DNA from: Hyphomicrobiales bacterium
GTDB taxonomy: Bacteria > Pseudomonadota > Alphaproteobacteria > Rhizobiales > Beijerinckiaceae
NCBI GenBank assembly: GCA_930633495.1
Contig: CAKNFJ010000001.1
Coordinates: 992,001 to 1,056,000 of the forward strand
DNA length: 64,000 bases
Direction: 5' to 3'
In this document: one piece after another, positions 8,566 through 17,563 of the stretch
How positions within the stretch are numbered: the first letter of the stretch is position 1
Layout: each line of letters opens with the position of its first letter
Program-made: the position numbers and the translations under genes
Notes under the pieces: model-generated
The model's input: only the letters and a program-made list of their open reading frames with translations
The model's database searches: none
Told to the model about the DNA's origin: nothing

Positions 8566-9978
8566 TCAGCCCTGCGCGAGCATGGCTCCGGGGTTCAGGA
8601 TCCCCTTGGGATCGAGCGTCTGCTTGATGCTGCGCATCAGGTCGAGTTCCACCGGGTCCTTCACGCCCGGCAGCAGGTCGCGCTTCAGGCGGCCGATGCC
8701 GTGCTCGGCCGAGATCGAGCCGTGGAGCTCGGTGACGATGGCGTGGACCGCCTCGTTCATCTCGGCCCAGCGGGCGAGGAAGGCCGCCTTGTCGGCGCCC
8801 ACCGGCTGGCTGATGTTGAAATGGATGTTGCCGTCACCGAGATGGCCGAAGGGCACGGGCCGGCAGCCCGGAACCATGGCTTCCACCACCGCGATGGCGC
8901 GCGCCAGGAACTCCGGTGTCGCGTGGACCGGAACCGAGACGTCGTGCTTGATCGAGCCGCCCTCATAGGTCTGCACCTCGGACATCATCTCGCGCAGCTT
9001 CCAGAAATCGGCGCGCTGGGTCAGCGAGCCGGCAAGCGCGGCGTCGGTGACGATGCCCTTCTCCAGCGCCTCGCCGAGGAAGACCTCGACCTGCTCGTCG
9101 AGCCCCGCCGCGACCTGAGCCGAGACCTCCATCAGCACATACCAGGGCGACGGCCCGGAGAGCGGATCGCGCGCGCCGGAGGCGTGGCGCAGGACGAAGT
9201 CGAGGCCGATGCGCGGCATCAGTTCGAAGGTGGTCAAGGTACCGCCGGCTCCGGCCCTGGCGGCGTTGAGCAGTTCCAGCGCCGCCGCGGGATCGGGCAC
9301 CGCAAGGAAGGCGGTGGCGCGGGCGGCAGGCAGCGGAAAGAGTTTCAGCACGGCGGCCGTGATGATGCCGAGCGTGCCCTCCGCGCCGATGAAGAGGTCC
9401 TTCAGGTCGTAGCCTGTGTTGTCCTTGCGGAGCTGGCGCAGGCCGTTCCAGATGCGCCCGTCCGGCAGTACGACTTCGAGCCCGAGGCAGAGCTCGCGGG
9501 CATTGCCATAGGCGAGGACGGCGGTGCCGCCGGCATTGGTCGAGAGATTGCCGCCGATGGTGCAGGAGCCTTCGGAGGCCAGCGAGAGCGGGAAAAGGCG
9601 GCCAGCCGCCTCGGCCGCATCCTGCGCCCGCTTCAGGGTGACGCCGGCCTCGACGGTCATCGTGTCGCCGTCGCTGTCGACGGCGCGGACCTTGTCGAGA
9701 CGCTGCAGCGAGAGGATGACCTCCCTGCCCTCGGCGATCGGGATCTGGCCGCCGACGAGGCCCGTATTGCCGCCCTGCGGCACCACCGTCGTGCCGGTCT
9801 CGGCCGCGAGCTTCACGATGTCGGCGACCTCGGCCGTCGAACCCGGGCGGATGACGGCTTGCGCCTTGCCGCGGAAGAGATCGCGCCATTCCTTGAGGTA
9901 GGGCACCATCGCGTCGGCGTCGGTGACGACGTTCTTGCTGCCTACGATGCCGGCCATGCGATCGAGAATTGCGCTCAT
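8566..9978 (-). CDS. FAD-binding oxidase, GlcD / D-2-hydroxyacid dehydrogenase type
   Basis: 470 aa. A PCMH-type FAD-binding domain (residues ~40-220; PQGGNTGLVGGQ) is followed by a FAD-linked oxidase C-terminal domain with EHGIGRLKRDLL near the end. Family members oxidise D-lactate, D-2-hydroxyglutarate or glycolate and pass electrons to a quinone or flavoprotein. GlcE/GlcF partners are absent, which favours a single-subunit D-2-hydroxyglutarate or D-lactate dehydrogenase. It is 9 nt upstream-adjacent to the RNA methyltransferase gene on the same strand, suggesting one transcript. Confidence 0.93.
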   Translation of the reverse strand: MSAILDRMAGIVGSKNVVTDADAMVPYLKEWRDLFRGKAQAVIRPGSTAEVADIVKLAAETGTTVVPQGGNTGLVGGQIPIAEGREVILSLQRLDKVRAVDSDGDTMTVEAGVTLKRAQDAAEAAGRLFPLSLASEGSCTIGGNLSTNAGGTAVLAYGNARELCLGLEVVLPDGRIWNGLRQLRKDNTGYDLKDLFIGAEGTLGIITAAVLKLFPLPAARATAFLAVPDPAAALELLNAARAGAGGTLTTFELMPRIGLDFVLRHASGARDPLSGPSPWYVLMEVSAQVAAGLDEQVEVFLGEALEKGIVTDAALAGSLTQRADFWKLREMMSEVQTYEGGSIKHDVSVPVHATPEFLARAIAVVEAMVPGCRPVPFGHLGDGNIHFNISQPVGADKAAFLARWAEMNEAVHAIVTELHGSISAEHGIGRLKRDLLPGVKDPVELDLMRSIKQTLDPKGILNPGAMLAQG

Positions 9979-9987
9979 CCTGAAGCC

Positions 9988-11226
9988 CTAGCCCTTCCTG
10001 CCGCGCCGGAACACGCCGACGAGCTCGACATGGGCGGAATAGCGGAACTGGTCGACCGGCGTCACGCCTTCCAGCGCATAGCCGCCCGCGATCAGCGTCG
10101 CGGCATCGCGCGCGAAGCTGCCCACATCGCAGGAAACGTAGATCACATCCTTGACCTTCGAGACCGCGAGGCGCTTCGCCTGGGCCTCCGCGCCGGCGCG
10201 CGGCGGATCGAGCACGACCACGTCGAAGCCGTTGAGCTCGTGCTCCAGCAGCGGGCGGCGGAAGAGATCGCGCGTCTCGGTCGCGATCGGCTTCAGCCCC
10301 TGCGTCGCGCCGGCGCCCTTGGCGAGCGCCAGCATCGCCGCCTTGTCGCTCTCGATCGCCAGCACCTGCATGCGCTCGGCGATGCGGAAGCTGAAGGGGC
10401 CGCAACCGGCGAAAAGGTCGGCCGCGCGCTTGCCCTTGGGCAGGGCCGCCATGACGAGGCCGGCCAAGGTCTCCTCACCCGCCGCCGTCGCCTGCAGGAA
10501 GCCCCCGGCCGCCGGCGCGACCAGCGCCTTGCCCATGCGCTGCAGCGGCGGGCGGCGCTCGACGACGATCTCGCCATGGTTCGAGAGCCGGGCGAGGTCG
10601 AGGCGTTCGGCGAGCTGGGTCAAGGCCAGCCTCAGCTTGTCACTGATCGGGCCATGGCCGCGCATGTCGACGTCGAGCCCAGCTTCGGAGGCAGTGATCT
10701 GGATGTCGAGCGGCTTGTTCGCGCCACCCATGCGATTCGCCAGCATCAGCGCGACGGCCGGCGCCCTGTCGAGCCCAGGCGCCAGCACCGGGCAAGCCTC
10801 GACGGCGATCAGCTCGTGGCTGCGCGCGGCCATGAAACCAACGACCATCGCCTCGCCCTGACGGCGGGCATGGAATGTGACGCGGCGGCGCCCAGTGCCG
10901 TGGGCATCGACGAGATCGGCGACCGGCGCCTCGATGCCGGCGCGGCTCAAGGCGGTCACGACCTGCTGGCGCTTCCACTCGCGGTAGAGGCCGGGCGCCA
11001 TGTGCTGCGCCGCGCAGCCGCCGCAGCGGGTGAAGAGCGGGCAGATCGCGGCGATCCGGGATGCGGAAGGCGCCATGATCTCGACGAGCTGGCCGCGCTC
11101 ACCATCGACCACGGCGCGCACGGTCTCGCCCGGCAGTGCATAGGGGATGAAGATGCTGCCGGACAGCGCTTGCACGATGCCGTCGCCGCGCTGGCCGAGA
11201 CGGTCGACGGTGAGAATTTCGTTCAT
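9988..11226 (-). CDS. class I SAM-dependent RNA methyltransferase, TrmA/RlmD family
   Basis: 412 aa from ATG 11226. A TRAM-like N-terminus (LTVDRLGQRGDGIV) is followed by a [4Fe-4S] cysteine set C62-x5-C68-x2-C71 with C145, then a Rossmann domain (DLFAGCGPFSF) and the catalytic SCDV motif. The family 5-methylates uridines in rRNA or tRNA. Which nucleotide is targeted cannot be decided. An in-frame ATG at 11277 would add 17 residues not typical of the family; neither start has a strong Shine-Dalgarno. Confidence 0.93.
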   Translation of the reverse strand: MNEILTVDRLGQRGDGIVQALSGSIFIPYALPGETVRAVVDGERGQLVEIMAPSASRIAAICPLFTRCGGCAAQHMAPGLYREWKRQQVVTALSRAGIEAPVADLVDAHGTGRRRVTFHARRQGEAMVVGFMAARSHELIAVEACPVLAPGLDRAPAVALMLANRMGGANKPLDIQITASEAGLDVDMRGHGPISDKLRLALTQLAERLDLARLSNHGEIVVERRPPLQRMGKALVAPAAGGFLQATAAGEETLAGLVMAALPKGKRAADLFAGCGPFSFRIAERMQVLAIESDKAAMLALAKGAGATQGLKPIATETRDLFRRPLLEHELNGFDVVVLDPPRAGAEAQAKRLAVSKVKDVIYVSCDVGSFARDAATLIAGGYALEGVTPVDQFRYSAHVELVGVFRRGRKG

Positions 11227-11291
11227 GGCGAGCTTCGGAGAAGAAATTTCTCCTGCTTGCGGTTTGGCAACTGACATTATTCCGAACTCGG

Positions 11292-11334
11292 GGCGAAAGG
11301 CCCGCTCACTGATGACCGCTGAGAGGCTTTCGCC
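11292..11334 (+). other. hairpin in the cysteine synthase leader
   Basis: GGCGAAAG (11292-11299) and CTTTCGCC (11327-11334) are perfectly complementary with a 27-nt loop, 34 nt before the cysK start. It does not match the SAM or other riboswitch consensus that I know. It may be an RNA leader structure or a protein site. Confidence 0.35.
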
Positions 11335-11367
11335 TATCAGGTCAGGGACGAATTGGGAAATCCGGCC

Positions 11368-12432
11368 ATGACCATCCGCGCAAAGATCGACATGAAGGAT
11401 GGCGTCATCGAAGCCATCGGCAACACCCCGCTGATCAAGCTCCAACGCGCCTCGGCGGAAACCGGCTGCACCATCCTCGGCAAGGCCGAGTTCATGAATC
11501 CCGGCCAATCGGTGAAGGATCGCGCAGCGCTCGCGATCATCCGCGACGCCGAGGCGAAGGGGCAGCTCAGGCCGGGTGGCGTCATCGTCGAGGGCACGGC
11601 GGGCAACACCGGCATCGGCATCGCGCTCGTCGGCAATGCGCTGGGCTATCGCTCGGTCATCGTCATCCCGGAGACGCAGAGCCAGGAAAAGAAGGACATG
11701 CTGCGGCTGGCCGGTGCGACGCTGGTCGAGGTGCCGGCCGCGCCCTACGCCAACCCGAACAATTATGTGAAGGTCTCCGGCCGTCTTGCCGAGGAGCTGG
11801 CGAAGACCGAACCGAACGGCGCGATCTGGGCCAACCAGTTCGACAATGTCGCCAACCGGCAGGGCCATCTCGACACGACCGGCCCCGAGATCTGGGAGCA
11901 GACGGCCGGCGCGGTGGACGGCTTCATCTGCGCCGTCGGGTCGGGCGGGACGCTCGCCGGCGTCGGCATGGCCTTGAAGGCGCGCAACCCGAAGGTGACG
12001 ATCGGGCTGGCCGATCCGATGGGGGCGGCGCTCTATTCCTACTACACCAGCGGCGTGCTTAAGGCCGAGGGCTCGTCGATCACCGAGGGCATCGGCCAGG
12101 GCCGGATCACGGCCAATCTGGTCGACGCGCCGGTCGATGTCGCTTTCCAGATTCCGGACGCCGAAGCCGTGCAGATCGTCTTCGACCTGCTCGAACAGGA
12201 GGGGCTCTGCCTCGGCGGCTCGTCCGGCATCAACGTCGCCGGGGCGATCCGGCTGGCGAAGCAGATGGGGCCCGGGCACACCATCGTGACGGTGCTGTGC
12301 GACTACGGCACACGCTACCAGTCGAAGCTGTTCAATCCCGATTTCCTGCGCTCGAAGAACCTGCCGGTGCCGGGCTGGCTGGAACGCGACGAACGCGCGC
12401 TGAAGCAGGTCGTGGCGAAAGTCCTGTCCTAG
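11368..12432 (+). CDS. cysK: cysteine synthase A family (O-acetylserine sulfhydrylase)
   Basis: 354 aa, fold-type II PLP enzyme making cysteine from O-acetylserine and sulfide. PLP lysine is Lys50 in NPGQSVKDRAAL; the substrate loop EGTAGNTGIG and the PLP-phosphate loop VGSGGTLAG are intact. Start ATG 11368 has GGGA 8 nt upstream; the in-frame TTG at 11353 is an unlikely start. At ~350 aa it is longer than E. coli CysK (323) because of a C-terminal extension with PGWLERDERALKQVV, common in alphaproteobacterial homologues. Cystathionine beta-synthase-like activity cannot be excluded. Confidence 0.93.
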   Translation: MTIRAKIDMKDGVIEAIGNTPLIKLQRASAETGCTILGKAEFMNPGQSVKDRAALAIIRDAEAKGQLRPGGVIVEGTAGNTGIGIALVGNALGYRSVIVIPETQSQEKKDMLRLAGATLVEVPAAPYANPNNYVKVSGRLAEELAKTEPNGAIWANQFDNVANRQGHLDTTGPEIWEQTAGAVDGFICAVGSGGTLAGVGMALKARNPKVTIGLADPMGAALYSYYTSGVLKAEGSSITEGIGQGRITANLVDAPVDVAFQIPDAEAVQIVFDLLEQEGLCLGGSSGINVAGAIRLAKQMGPGHTIVTVLCDYGTRYQSKLFNPDFLRSKNLPVPGWLERDERALKQVVAKVLS

Positions 12433-12471
12433 GAAGTATGGGCACTTGCCGGCTGGTCCTGGTCGGAACCG

Positions 12472-12610
12472 CCCTTGTCATTCCGGGGCGCGCCGCAGGC
12501 GCGAACCCGGAACCCACGACTGGGTGAGACCTTCGATGCCTGTTGAGCAGCCGCTCGCCCGGTCGTGGGTTCCGGGTTCTTCGCTGCGCGAAGCCCCGGA
12601 ATGACAAGGG
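12472..12610. repeat. dispersed palindromic repeat family A, copy 1
   Basis: Terminal arms CCCTTGTCATTCCGGGGC (12472-12489) and its exact complement (12593-12610), with inner arms AACCCGGAACCCACGAC (12504-12520) paired to 12562-12578. The same element occurs at 44971-45110 and 58016-58143. It occupies most of the 322-nt gap between cysK and corA; I see no gene there. Confidence 0.92.
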
Positions 12611-12754
12611 TGGTCCGAAGCCGAGGCGATCGACCATCAACAGCGCCTGGAAGCCCTTGCTCCGAAGCGCCTCATTTTGTCGCAAAAGTGATTTCCACGA
12701 AGGCGGAACAGTTCTAGCCTGCGCTCAAGGTCTCGCGAGCGACGAGGTGATCGG

Positions 12755-13810
12755 ATGGCCGTCTCTCATATCAGGCTCGCCACGGTCGCGGCTCCCGAGC
12801 AAGCGCCCGATCCCGGGCCCGAGCCGGGCCAGGTCCATGCCGCCGGCGTCATCGCCTCCAGCGTCTATGCCCATGGCGTGCGCGTCGCCGACATCCCCGT
12901 CGAGGAAGCCGGCGAATGGGCGCGGAAGGACGATCACGTCGTCTGGATCGGCCTGTTCGAGCCGGAATCGGCCCTGCTCAAATGCGTGCAGCAGCAGTTC
13001 AACCTGCATCCGCTCGCGGTCGAGGACGCGACCAACGCCCATCAGCGCCCCAAGCTCGAACAATATGGCGATGCGCTGTTCGTGGTGGCGCGCACCGCGC
13101 AACTGATCAATGGGCGCATCGCCTTCGGCGAAACGCATATCTTCGTCGGCCGTGGCTACATCGTCAGCGTGCGGCACGGTGCGTCGACCTCCTACAGGTC
13201 GGTCCGGCAGCATTGGGAGACCTGCCCGACCTCACTGGCGAAGGGCGAGGATTTCATCCTCTATGCGATCCTCGACTTCATCGTCGACAACTACATGCCC
13301 GTGCTCGAGGCGATCCACGACGAGGTCGAGGAAATCGAGGACAGGGTTCTCGCCAAGCCGATGACCCGCGACGACATCGAGCGGCTCTACATGCTGCGGC
13401 GGGACCTGCTGCGGCTGCGCAACGCCATCGCGCCGCTGCTCGATGTCTGCCAGCGGCTCACCAACGGCAACGTGCCGCAGGTCAGGCCGACGCTTGCCCC
13501 GATGTTCCGCGACGTGACCGACCATGTCCGCACCGTGCAGGAGAAGATCGACAGCCTGCGCGAGGTGCTGGCCTTCGCCTTCGAAGCGAGCCTGCTTGTG
13601 GGCCAGAGCCAGGAGAACTCGATCACCAAGCGCCTGGCCTCCTGGGCGGCCATCCTGGCGGTTCCAACCGCCGTCGCGGGCATCTACGGCATGAATTTCG
13701 AGAACATGCCGGAGCTCAAGACATATTACGGCTACTATGTGGTCCTGGGCGTGATCATGACGTCCTGCGCCGTGCTGTACTGGCGCTTCAAGCGGAACGG
13801 CTGGCTCTGA
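12755..13810 (+). CDS. CorA family magnesium/cobalt transporter (paralogue 1)
   Basis: 351 aa. Large cytoplasmic N-terminal domain, a long helix, and two C-terminal membrane segments with the YGMNFENMPELK motif in the periplasmic loop that forms the ion selectivity ring. Forms a homopentameric Mg2+ channel in the inner membrane. ATG 12755 follows GAGG with 7-nt spacing. It is separated by only 3 nt from the convergent SLC13 gene, and a second CorA lies just beyond that. Confidence 0.95.
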   Translation: MAVSHIRLATVAAPEQAPDPGPEPGQVHAAGVIASSVYAHGVRVADIPVEEAGEWARKDDHVVWIGLFEPESALLKCVQQQFNLHPLAVEDATNAHQRPKLEQYGDALFVVARTAQLINGRIAFGETHIFVGRGYIVSVRHGASTSYRSVRQHWETCPTSLAKGEDFILYAILDFIVDNYMPVLEAIHDEVEEIEDRVLAKPMTRDDIERLYMLRRDLLRLRNAIAPLLDVCQRLTNGNVPQVRPTLAPMFRDVTDHVRTVQEKIDSLREVLAFAFEASLLVGQSQENSITKRLASWAAILAVPTAVAGIYGMNFENMPELKTYYGYYVVLGVIMTSCAVLYWRFKRNGWL

Positions 13811-13813
13811 CCG

Positions 13814-15592
13814 CTACCGCAGCGGCCAGACCAGCAGGATCATCGGTACGGCGAGCAGGATGACGATGAGCGAGAGCGGCGCGCCCAGCCGCGCATAATC
13901 GCCGAAGCGATAGCCCCCCGGCCCCATCACCAGCGTGTTGCACTGATGGCCGATCGGCGTGAGAAAGTCGCAGGCCGCGCCGATCGCGACCGCCATCAGG
14001 AAGGCGTCGGGATTATAGCCGAGGTTCCTCGCGAAGCCGGCGCCGATCGGCGCCATCACAAGCACGGTCGCGGCGTTGTTGAGGAAAGGCGTCACCGCCA
14101 TCGCCGCCACCAGGATCAACGCGACCGCGGCCCAGCCGGGCAAGCCGCCACCGATCGCGGCGAGCCAGGAGGCGAAGAGATCGGTCGCGCCCGTCGCCCG
14201 CAAGGAATCGCTGACGGGGATCAGCGCCGCCAGCATCAGCAGGATCGGCGCGTCGATGTTCCGGTAGGCCTCGCGCAGCGGCACGCAGCGCAGCGCGATC
14301 AGCAGCACCGCGGCGGCGAAGAAGACGAGCGGCACCGGGGCAAGCCCGGCGGCGAGCGCGACGATCGCCGCGAGCGTGATCGACACCGTCAGCACGACGC
14401 GGCGCGTCGAGCCGAGCGGCACGAGCCGGTCCGCAAGCGGCAGAAGCCCCATCTCGGCGAGCTTTTCCGGCAACAGCTTCTCGTCGCCCTGGATGACGAT
14501 GACGTCGCCGGCGCGCAGGCGGATATCGCGCAGGCGCTGGCTGAAGCGCTCGCCGGAACGGCTGATGGCGAGCATGTTGACGCCGAAGCGGCTATGCAGC
14601 GCGAGATCGCCCGCCGACTGGCCGATCAGGACAGAATCCGGCCCGATGATCGCCTCGGCGATGCGGTCGGGATCGAGAGCATCCTGCTTCTGCGTCGGGC
14701 GGTCCTTGCCGATGAGGTCGAGCCCGCCCTCCGCGACGACCCGCTCGAGCACGGCGGTATCGCCGCGCAGCAGCAGGATATCCCCGGCCCGCAAGCCGGC
14801 ATCCGGCAGGGGCGCCTGCTCGCGCCACTCGCTGCGCAGGATCGAGACGATCTCGGCTCGGCCGCCGCCGATGGCCTTGAGGTCCGCGACGGTCTTGCCG
14901 GCGAGCGGCGACTTCTCGCCGAGCCTCGCCTCGGTCAGGTAATCCTTAATGTCGATCGCCTGGTCGAGGGAGACGGCACCGCGCCGGTCACGCGGAAGCA
15001 GCCGATAGCCGAGGCTCAGAAACGCGCAGCCCGCCAGCGCCACGACGATGCCGACAGGAGCGAAATCGAACATGCGGAACGGCTCGCCGCCGAGTTCCTG
15101 GCGCACGCGCGAGACGATGACGTTCGGCGATGTGCCGACGAGCGTGACGATGCCGCCGAGCAGCGAGGCGAACGCCATCGGCATCAGGAAGATCGAGGGC
15201 GACTTCCCGTCCTTGCGCGCGAGCTGGTAGGCGATGGGCAGCATCATCGCCAGCGCGCCGATGTTCTTGATGATCGCCGACATGATCGCGACCGCGAAGA
15301 CGAGCAGCGGCACTTCGAGCTGCGTCGAGGAGAGGCGCGGACCCAGCTTCGAGAACAGTCGCTCGATGACCCGCGAGCGCGCGACCGCCGCGCTCAGCAC
15401 CAGCGCGCTGCCGACGATGATGACGATGTCGTCGGAAAAGCCCTTGAACGCATCCGCCGCCGGCACCAGCCCGAGCGCCACGCCGAGCAGCAGCGCCAGC
15501 ATCGCGACGATATCGTAGCGCAGGCGGCCCCACAGGAAGGCCGCCATCATGCCGGCGACGAGGAGGACGGAGAGAATCTGAGGCTGGGTCAT
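13814..15592 (-). CDS. SLC13-family permease with two RCK_C (TrkA-C) domains
   Basis: 592 aa. Membrane segments at roughly 5-180 and 400-590 flank a soluble centre (about 205-390) that holds two TrkA-C domains, each with a xLRAGDxxxxxGD pattern (GLRAGDILLLRGD; RLRAGDVIVIQGD). Conserved transport motifs include VGTSPNVIVS and FLNNAATVLV/FLTPIGHQ. The family moves anions such as sulfate, di/tricarboxylates or phosphate with Na+ or H+; the RCK_C domains probably gate transport by a small ligand. Located between two corA genes. Confidence 0.93.
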   Translation of the reverse strand: MTQPQILSVLLVAGMMAAFLWGRLRYDIVAMLALLLGVALGLVPAADAFKGFSDDIVIIVGSALVLSAAVARSRVIERLFSKLGPRLSSTQLEVPLLVFAVAIMSAIIKNIGALAMMLPIAYQLARKDGKSPSIFLMPMAFASLLGGIVTLVGTSPNVIVSRVRQELGGEPFRMFDFAPVGIVVALAGCAFLSLGYRLLPRDRRGAVSLDQAIDIKDYLTEARLGEKSPLAGKTVADLKAIGGGRAEIVSILRSEWREQAPLPDAGLRAGDILLLRGDTAVLERVVAEGGLDLIGKDRPTQKQDALDPDRIAEAIIGPDSVLIGQSAGDLALHSRFGVNMLAISRSGERFSQRLRDIRLRAGDVIVIQGDEKLLPEKLAEMGLLPLADRLVPLGSTRRVVLTVSITLAAIVALAAGLAPVPLVFFAAAVLLIALRCVPLREAYRNIDAPILLMLAALIPVSDSLRATGATDLFASWLAAIGGGLPGWAAVALILVAAMAVTPFLNNAATVLVMAPIGAGFARNLGYNPDAFLMAVAIGAACDFLTPIGHQCNTLVMGPGGYRFGDYARLGAPLSLIVILLAVPMILLVWPLR

Positions 15593-15625
15593 CCGACCGT
15601 CAGGGTAGCCCGCAACGGCGCAGGC

Positions 15626-16615
15626 TTACAGCCACTTCTTCCAGCGGAAGAACAGATAGGGCAGGATCGCGGCGACCACCATCACGCCGAGCGACATGGG
15701 ATAACCCAGTTCCCATTTCAGCTCCGGCATCTTCTCGAAGTTCATGCCGTAGATCGAGGCGACGAGCGTCGGCGGCATGAAGACCACCGCGACGACCGAG
15801 AAGAGCTTGATGATCTTGTTCTGCTCGATCGAGACCAGGCCGAGCGTCGCGTTCAGCATGAATTGCAACTTGTTCGACAGGAAGGTGGCGTGCTCCTCGA
15901 TCGCCTGGACGTCGCGGATCGCGGCGCGCCATTCCGGAGTGAAGCCGCTGGCCGCCTTCTTGGTGCGCTTGAAGTTGGCCGACAGATACAACAGCACCCG
16001 CTCGACCGAGACCATGCTCTCGCGAACGTTCGAGATGATGTGCTCGTACTGGCCGATCTTGCGCACCACCGCCTGATAGACGCGGCCCTGCTCGACGCTG
16101 GCGCTGTTGCCGTCGAAGATCTGGCGCGAGCGCATATCGATGCGGTCGCCGACGCCGCGCAGCACCTCGGCCGCGCGATCGACGATCGCCTCGATCAGTC
16201 CTTCGATGACGCCGGCCGGCTCCAGCTCGCAGCCGCCCGGCTTCGTTGCCCGGTTGAGGAAGATGTTGAAGGCGCCGGGTTCGTCATAGCGCACCGTGAC
16301 CAGCGCCTTGTCGGTCAGGATGAAGGTGACGTCGGCGAGGCGCGGGACGTTGCTCTCGGAATGGCAGATGATCCGCGCCGTCATGTAATGCGCGCCGTCC
16401 TCGGCATAGATCGTCTCGGACGGCTCGAGATCGTGCATTTCCTCCCGGGTCGGGATCGATATGCCGAGATGCTGCTCGACCTTGGAATCCTCCACTCCGG
16501 ACGGGTTGAGCAGATCGAGCCAGATCGAGCCCGGCGGAATCTCCTCATCGGCGGCGAGCTGGCGGCTGGCGAGCTTGTCGCCGCTCTTCGGGCAGATTCC
16601 GTGGATCAGAAGCAT
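15626..16615 (-). CDS. corA: CorA family magnesium/cobalt transporter (paralogue 2)
   Basis: 329 aa, with the same C-terminal architecture as the first paralogue (YGMNFEKMPELKWELGYP) but a clearly different N-terminal domain (MLLIHGICPKSGDKLA). Two membrane segments end the protein. Closer in length and layout to classical CorA. It is upstream of and co-directional with the SLC13 gene (33-nt gap), so the two could be one transcript. Confidence 0.95.
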   Translation of the reverse strand: MLLIHGICPKSGDKLASRQLAADEEIPPGSIWLDLLNPSGVEDSKVEQHLGISIPTREEMHDLEPSETIYAEDGAHYMTARIICHSESNVPRLADVTFILTDKALVTVRYDEPGAFNIFLNRATKPGGCELEPAGVIEGLIEAIVDRAAEVLRGVGDRIDMRSRQIFDGNSASVEQGRVYQAVVRKIGQYEHIISNVRESMVSVERVLLYLSANFKRTKKAASGFTPEWRAAIRDVQAIEEHATFLSNKLQFMLNATLGLVSIEQNKIIKLFSVVAVVFMPPTLVASIYGMNFEKMPELKWELGYPMSLGVMVVAAILPYLFFRWKKWL

Positions 16616-16702
16616 GGCAGGTCAATCCGGAGGCGGGCGCCGCTGGGCGTGATTTGCACCGCACCAACTCCAAACGCCCGCCGGTGTCAAACCGATGACG
16701 GC

Positions 16703-17563
16703 TCAGACTCCACCCTTCACGCCCTGCGGCGGCTTGCTGTCCGCCGGGACGAAGAAATCGGGCATCAGCGGCACCGACGGGTCGACGCGATAGGGCGTGA
16801 AATCGGTGACGCCCTCCCCCGCCATGAAGCTGTCGTCGATCAGGAAATTGCCGGAGAACTCGCGCGACGGCTTCGAGAAGATCATGTGGGCGGCATCCGC
16901 CAGGATCTCGGGCGTGCGGCTCGCCTGCACCATCTTGTCGCCGCCGAGCAGGTTCTGGACGGCGGCGGTGGCGATGGTGGTGCGCGGCCAGAGCGCGTTG
17001 ACGGCGATGCCCTTGCGCGCCAGCTCGCCGGCGAGGCCGAGCACGCAGAGGCTCATCCCGTATTTCGCGATGGAATAGGCCAGATGCGGCGCGAACCACT
17101 GCGTCTTCATGTCGAGCGGCGGCGACAGCATCAGGATATGCGGGTTCTCCGCCTTCTCCAGATGGGGAATCGCATATTTCGAGACCATGAAGGTGCCGCG
17201 CGTGTTGATCTGGTGCATCAGATCGAAGCGCTTCATGTCGATCATCTGGGTGTTGGCGAGCTGGATCGCGCTGGCGTTGTTCACGACGATGTCGATGCCG
17301 CCGAAGGTCTCGGCCGTCTTCGCGATGGCCTCCGCCACGCTGTGCTCGTCGCGGACATCGACCATCAGCGGCAGGCATTTGCCGCCGGCCGCCTCGATCT
17401 CGGCGGCGGAGGTGTAGATCGTGCCGGGCAGCTTCGGGTGCGGCTCGGCCGTCTTGGCGGCGATGGTGACGTTGGCGCCGTCCTTCGCCGCCCTGATCGC
17501 GATGGCAAGGCCGATGCCGCGCGAGCCGCCGGTAATGAAAAGCGTCTTACCCTTGAGCGACAT
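16703..17563 (-). CDS. SDR family oxidoreductase (HSDL2-like)
   Basis: 286 aa. NAD(P) motif TGGSRGIG at residues 11-18, NNAS at the end of beta-4, and the catalytic YxxxK seen as YSIAKYG. The family's SPP in place of the usual serine (MLSPPLDM) resembles hydroxysteroid dehydrogenase-like 2 proteins, whose physiological substrate is uncertain. A GGGAGG Shine-Dalgarno lies inside the upstream SDR gene; the two reading frames overlap by 17 nt (17547-17563), so they are translationally coupled. Confidence 0.92.
   Translation of the reverse strand: MSLKGKTLFITGGSRGIGLAIAIRAAKDGANVTIAAKTAEPHPKLPGTIYTSAAEIEAAGGKCLPLMVDVRDEHSVAEAIAKTAETFGGIDIVVNNASAIQLANTQMIDMKRFDLMHQINTRGTFMVSKYAIPHLEKAENPHILMLSPPLDMKTQWFAPHLAYSIAKYGMSLCVLGLAGELARKGIAVNALWPRTTIATAAVQNLLGGDKMVQASRTPEILADAAHMIFSKPSREFSGNFLIDDSFMAGEGVTDFTPYRVDPSVPLMPDFFVPADSKPPQGVKGGV

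Noticed and set aside
8491..11274. A very long open frame on the + strand opposite the oxidase and RNA methyltransferase genes
   Set aside because: It is an antisense shadow of two well-supported genes, rich in Arg/His/Gly/Asp as expected for GC-rich antisense frames, with no domain. Similar shadow frames at 13946-17587, 18220-21147, 35733-37772, 42443-44404 and 52613-54418 were rejected for the same reason.
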